This document shows, piece after piece, positions 8,067-10,278 of a stretch of 10,278 nt of DNA. Under the pieces are notes generated by a model that worked only from the letters and a program-made list of their open reading frames with translations, was not told the origin of the DNA and did no database searches. Where the stretch lies: the NCBI GenBank assembly GCA_007134805.1, contig SLKB01000066.1:1-10278 (forward strand), given 5' to 3'. A program made the translations under genes and the position numbers. This DNA comes from Paracoccaceae bacterium. Its GTDB lineage: Bacteria; Pseudomonadota; Alphaproteobacteria; Rhodobacterales; Rhodobacteraceae. Every line of letters begins with the position of its first letter. The stretch's first letter is position 1.

Positions 8067-8109
8067 GCATCCTCGCGCCCGCAGCGTCGTCGAGCCGCCC
8101 CGCCGCTTT

Positions 8110-8865
8110 TCAGCCGAGCATCGTGATCGACAGGACCAGCAGCAGCGCCGTCTCCGCCACAACCTGAACCGCGCCCAGCACGTCGCCGGTCTGACCACCG
8201 AGGCGCAGCCATGCGCGCCATGCGACAATCCCGGCAGCCACGGCCGCAACTGCAGACGCTGTGACCGCACCCCCGCCAGTTGCGACGATCAGCCCGAGGA
8301 ACAGGAGCCCGCCCGGCACAAGAGCGCCCGATCCCCGCGGTGCGGCGGCCTTGCCAAGGCCATCGGGCCGCGCCCGCGGGAGCCAACACAAGGCAGCCGT
8401 CATGGCAAATCGGCTCGCCACACCGGTCAGTAGAAAGACCAGCAGCGGCGCGCCGGTGCCGAACTGCGCGAGTGCCGTGACCGCAATCCCCAGAGCGAAG
8501 ATAAGCGCAAGCGTGCCGTAGCTGCCGATGCGGCTGTCGCGCATGATCTCGAGCGCATGCTCCCTGTCGCGCCCGCCACCGAGTCCATCAGCGAGATCCG
8601 CCAACCCATCGAGATGCAGCCCCCCCGTGACCAACGCCATCGCCCCGATCACCAGAAGCGCTGTGGGAAACGCAGCCAAGCCCACTGCCAACGCACCCGC
8701 CTGCGCCAGCCAACCAACAAACCCCACGACCAGCCCCACTAGCGGATAGGCCCAGACCGCAGCCGAAAGCGGCGGCACAGGTTCGGGCAGTTGCCCCAAC
8801 GGAAGTCGCGTGAGCAGGATCAGCGCGAGCCACGCCTCGGTGATCCGACGGCGCAGGGCGGTCAT
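8110..8865 (-). CDS. cobS: Adenosylcobinamide-GDP ribazoletransferase (cobalamin synthase)
   Basis: A 251-residue integral membrane enzyme that joins adenosylcobinamide-GDP with alpha-ribazole (or its phosphate) to give adenosylcobalamin (phosphate). The family's conserved block is clear at 80-120: TGGLHLDGLADLADG, with acidic residues D86, D90 and D93 likely to bind metal, followed by EIMRDSRIGSYG. YPLVGLVVG (40-48) and GGQTGDVLGA (223-232) are further family motifs, and the rest is mostly hydrophobic. Its ATG overlaps the cobT stop in ATGA, with a GGGG purine run six bases upstream. It ends 43 bp from the convergent mtlK. In the Pseudomonas denitrificans naming used for many alphaproteobacteria this gene is cobV, and 'cobS' there means a cobaltochelatase subunit. 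Confidence 0.93.
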   Translation of the reverse strand: MTALRRRITEAWLALILLTRLPLGQLPEPVPPLSAAVWAYPLVGLVVGFVGWLAQAGALAVGLAAFPTALLVIGAMALVTGGLHLDGLADLADGLGGGRDREHALEIMRDSRIGSYGTLALIFALGIAVTALAQFGTGAPLLVFLLTGVASRFAMTAALCWLPRARPDGLGKAAAPRGSGALVPGGLLFLGLIVATGGGAVTASAVAAVAAGIVAWRAWLRLGGQTGDVLGAVQVVAETALLLVLSITMLG

Positions 8866-9866
8866 CCGATCCCCGCCTCGGCGAAGGTCGCCATGCCCTC
8901 ATGACAGGCCAGCGCGGCGCGCAGGATCATCAGCGCCAGCGCCGCACCAGTGCCTTCGCCAAGCGCCATCCCCAGCGCGAGGAGCGGCACCTTGCCCATG
9001 GCTGCGCAGAGACGGGCATGGCCTGGCTCGGCGCTCTGGTGCCCGATCAGGCAATGGTCCAGCAGCGCTGGCCGCGCGCCGTGCAGCGGCGCAACTGCAG
9101 CGGTGCTGATATAGCCATCCAGCATGACCGGGATGCGGGATGCGCGCGCGGCGAGCACTGCGCCACAGATCGCCGCCTGTTCGCGCCCACCGAGTGCTGC
9201 CAGCAGTTGCAGCGGTCCGAGCCCCGCATGGAGTGATACGCCGCAGGCGACCACTGCAGCCTTCCGGGCCATCCCCTCCGCGTCACTGCCGGTCCCGCGC
9301 CCGACCCAGTCGGCAGGTGCGCCACCGCAGATTGCATGGCCAAGCGCTGCCGAGACTGTGGAATTCCCGATCCCCATCTCGCCCAGGATCACCACATCCG
9401 CGTCGCGATCCACGGCCGCCGCACCACTGTTCAGCGCCTGCACGCATTCCGCCTCGGACATGGCGGGCGCTTGCGTGAAATCGGCCGTCGGACGCTCTAG
9501 CTCTAGCGCCACGACTTCGAGCGTGGCATCGGCAAGCTTGCACAGCTGATTGATGGCAGCCCCGCCGGCTGCAAAATTCTGCACCATCAGCCCCGTAACC
9601 GCTTGCGGAAAGGGGTTGACGCCCTGCGCGCAGATCCCATGGTTACCTACAAAGACAAGCGCCTGCGCGCGGGCGATCCGCGGCCGTGGGCGGGCTTGCC
9701 ACCCCGCCATGAACACGGCTAGGTCCTCAAGCCGCCCAAGCGAGCCCGGCGGTTTCGTGAGCGTAGCCTGCCGCGCGCGCGCGGCCTCGATCGCACTCGC
9801 ATCGGGGCTGGGTAGATCGAGCGACCTGATCTCGTCCAGCACCGCAAACATCGGCGGAGCACTCAT
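8862..9866 (-). CDS. cobT: Nicotinate-nucleotide--dimethylbenzimidazole phosphoribosyltransferase
   Basis: A 334-residue cytoplasmic enzyme that transfers phosphoribose from nicotinate mononucleotide to 5,6-dimethylbenzimidazole, forming the lower-ligand nucleotide of cobalamin. Family motifs occur in order: KPPGSLGRLE (38-47), GNHGI (74-78), GEMGIGNST (162-170), GRGTG (189-193) and LGEGTGAA (302-309), where E304 matches the catalytic glutamate of the Salmonella enzyme. The start at 9866 is chosen because it overlaps the cobU stop in ATGA and gives a typical length; an in-frame ATG at 9902 adds 12 residues lying inside cobU. The ribosome site is weak (AAGTGAAG), fitting translational coupling. 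The P. denitrificans-style name is cobU. Confidence 0.93.
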   Translation of the reverse strand: MSAPPMFAVLDEIRSLDLPSPDASAIEAARARQATLTKPPGSLGRLEDLAVFMAGWQARPRPRIARAQALVFVGNHGICAQGVNPFPQAVTGLMVQNFAAGGAAINQLCKLADATLEVVALELERPTADFTQAPAMSEAECVQALNSGAAAVDRDADVVILGEMGIGNSTVSAALGHAICGGAPADWVGRGTGSDAEGMARKAAVVACGVSLHAGLGPLQLLAALGGREQAAICGAVLAARASRIPVMLDGYISTAAVAPLHGARPALLDHCLIGHQSAEPGHARLCAAMGKVPLLALGMALGEGTGAALALMILRAALACHEGMATFAEAGIG

Positions 9867-10278
9867 TGCGGCTTCACTTTCAGCGGATATCCGGCTACGC
9901 AAAGCCAGACCTCGTCACAGGCCGCAGCGATCCGCTGGTTGCAGAGCCCGGCCGCATCCCGATAGGCGCGTGCCAAGGCGTTTTCTGGCACGATTCCCGA
10001 GCCGACCTCGTTGGTGACAAGGATAACGGGGGCTCTCAGCCGCGGAAGTAACTCGGCAAGGCGCGCGACCTCGCCCTCCCAATCGAGCCCCGCAAGCATC
10101 AGGTTCGACAGCCATATCGTGAGGCAGTCGACCAGCCTCGGGGCCGCTCCGTCGCTGCGGCGAAGCGCGCCGACAAGATCGCGCGGCTCTGCAATCGTCG
10201 TCCATTCAGGCCCCCGACGCGCCTGGTGGCGGGCAATCCGGTCAGACATCTCGTCATCAAGCGCCTCGGCCGTCGCAA
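9863..10278 (-). CDS. cobU: Adenosylcobinamide kinase/guanylyltransferase, 5' end outside window
   Basis: The visible 137 residues are the C-terminal three-quarters of a bifunctional kinase/guanylyltransferase that phosphorylates adenosylcobinamide and then transfers GMP to it. The frame stays open to the right edge, and residues encoded by 10250-10276 (ATAEALDDE) continue the family's conserved ATAxxxDDEM segment, so the internal ATG at 10247-10249 is not the real start. The Walker A region (GGxRSGKS) should lie just outside. RIARHQ (His codon 10226-10228) aligns with the guanylylated histidine (His46) of Salmonella CobU. VDCLTIWLSNL and VTNEVGSGIVPENALARAYR are also family hallmarks. The stop overlaps the cobT start by ATGA. 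The alternative name for this gene is cobP. Confidence 0.92.
   Translation of the reverse strand, partial: ATAEALDDEMSDRIARHQARRGPEWTTIAEPRDLVGALRRSDGAAPRLVDCLTIWLSNLMLAGLDWEGEVARLAELLPRLRAPVILVTNEVGSGIVPENALARAYRDAAGLCNQRIAAACDEVWLCVAGYPLKVKPQ

Noticed and set aside
6558..8270. A 570-codon minus-strand open frame opposite smoS/mtlK and running into cobS
   Set aside because: It overlaps three well supported genes, its translation is rich in Arg, Ala, Gly and His as in a GC-driven shadow frame, and no motif is visible.
10247..10249. Internal ATG as the start of a 128-residue CobU
   Set aside because: The frame continues upstream with the conserved ATAxxxDDE segment to the window edge, so the gene is truncated by the window, not short.

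Overview
The window reads as part of the chromosome of an alphaproteobacterium, most likely a Rhodobacteraceae member. The reasons are high GC coding sequence, tightly packed operons, and a polyol operon with the order substrate-binding protein, two permeases, ATPase, short-chain dehydrogenase and long-chain dehydrogenase. That order matches the smo/mtl operon described in Rhodobacter sphaeroides. The strongly acidic, nearly lysine-free periplasmic binding protein hints at a saline or alkaline habitat; this is an inference from one protein.

Layout. Positions 1 to about 480 hold no gene I recognise. An AT-rich promoter (497-524) carrying two palindromes precedes a LacI-family regulator gene (576-1607, GTG start). 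A second promoter (1631-1660) drives six genes on the + strand: smoE (1694-2998), smoF (3098-3964), smoG (3975-4805), smoK (4817-5821), smoS (5818-6591) and mtlK (6579-8066). After smoE the genes are separated by 10-11 bp or overlap. The only large gap, between smoE and smoF, contains a strong stem-loop. A 43-bp gap then separates mtlK from a convergent minus-strand cluster, cobU-cobT-cobS, which runs in from the right edge. Its members overlap by ATGA junctions, and cobU is cut by the window end.

How the genes work together. SmoE should capture hexitols (sorbitol, mannitol and perhaps related polyols) in the periplasm. SmoF and SmoG form the membrane channel and SmoK powers import. In the cytoplasm SmoS oxidises sorbitol/glucitol and MtlK oxidises mannitol, both giving fructose with NAD+. 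No fructokinase follows mtlK here, so the next step must be encoded elsewhere. The LacI-type protein is the obvious local regulator. A shared 16-bp imperfect palindrome with a central CG occurs in both its own promoter and the smoE promoter, and is the best candidate operator. The cob genes encode the last steps of cobalamin assembly (nucleotide loop), and nothing in the sequence links them to polyol use.

I see no mobile element, CRISPR array, tRNA or rRNA, and no evidence for an undescribed multi-gene system. The observations most worth following are regulatory: the shared operator candidate, the altered hinge residue in the LacI protein, and the smoE-smoF stem-loop.
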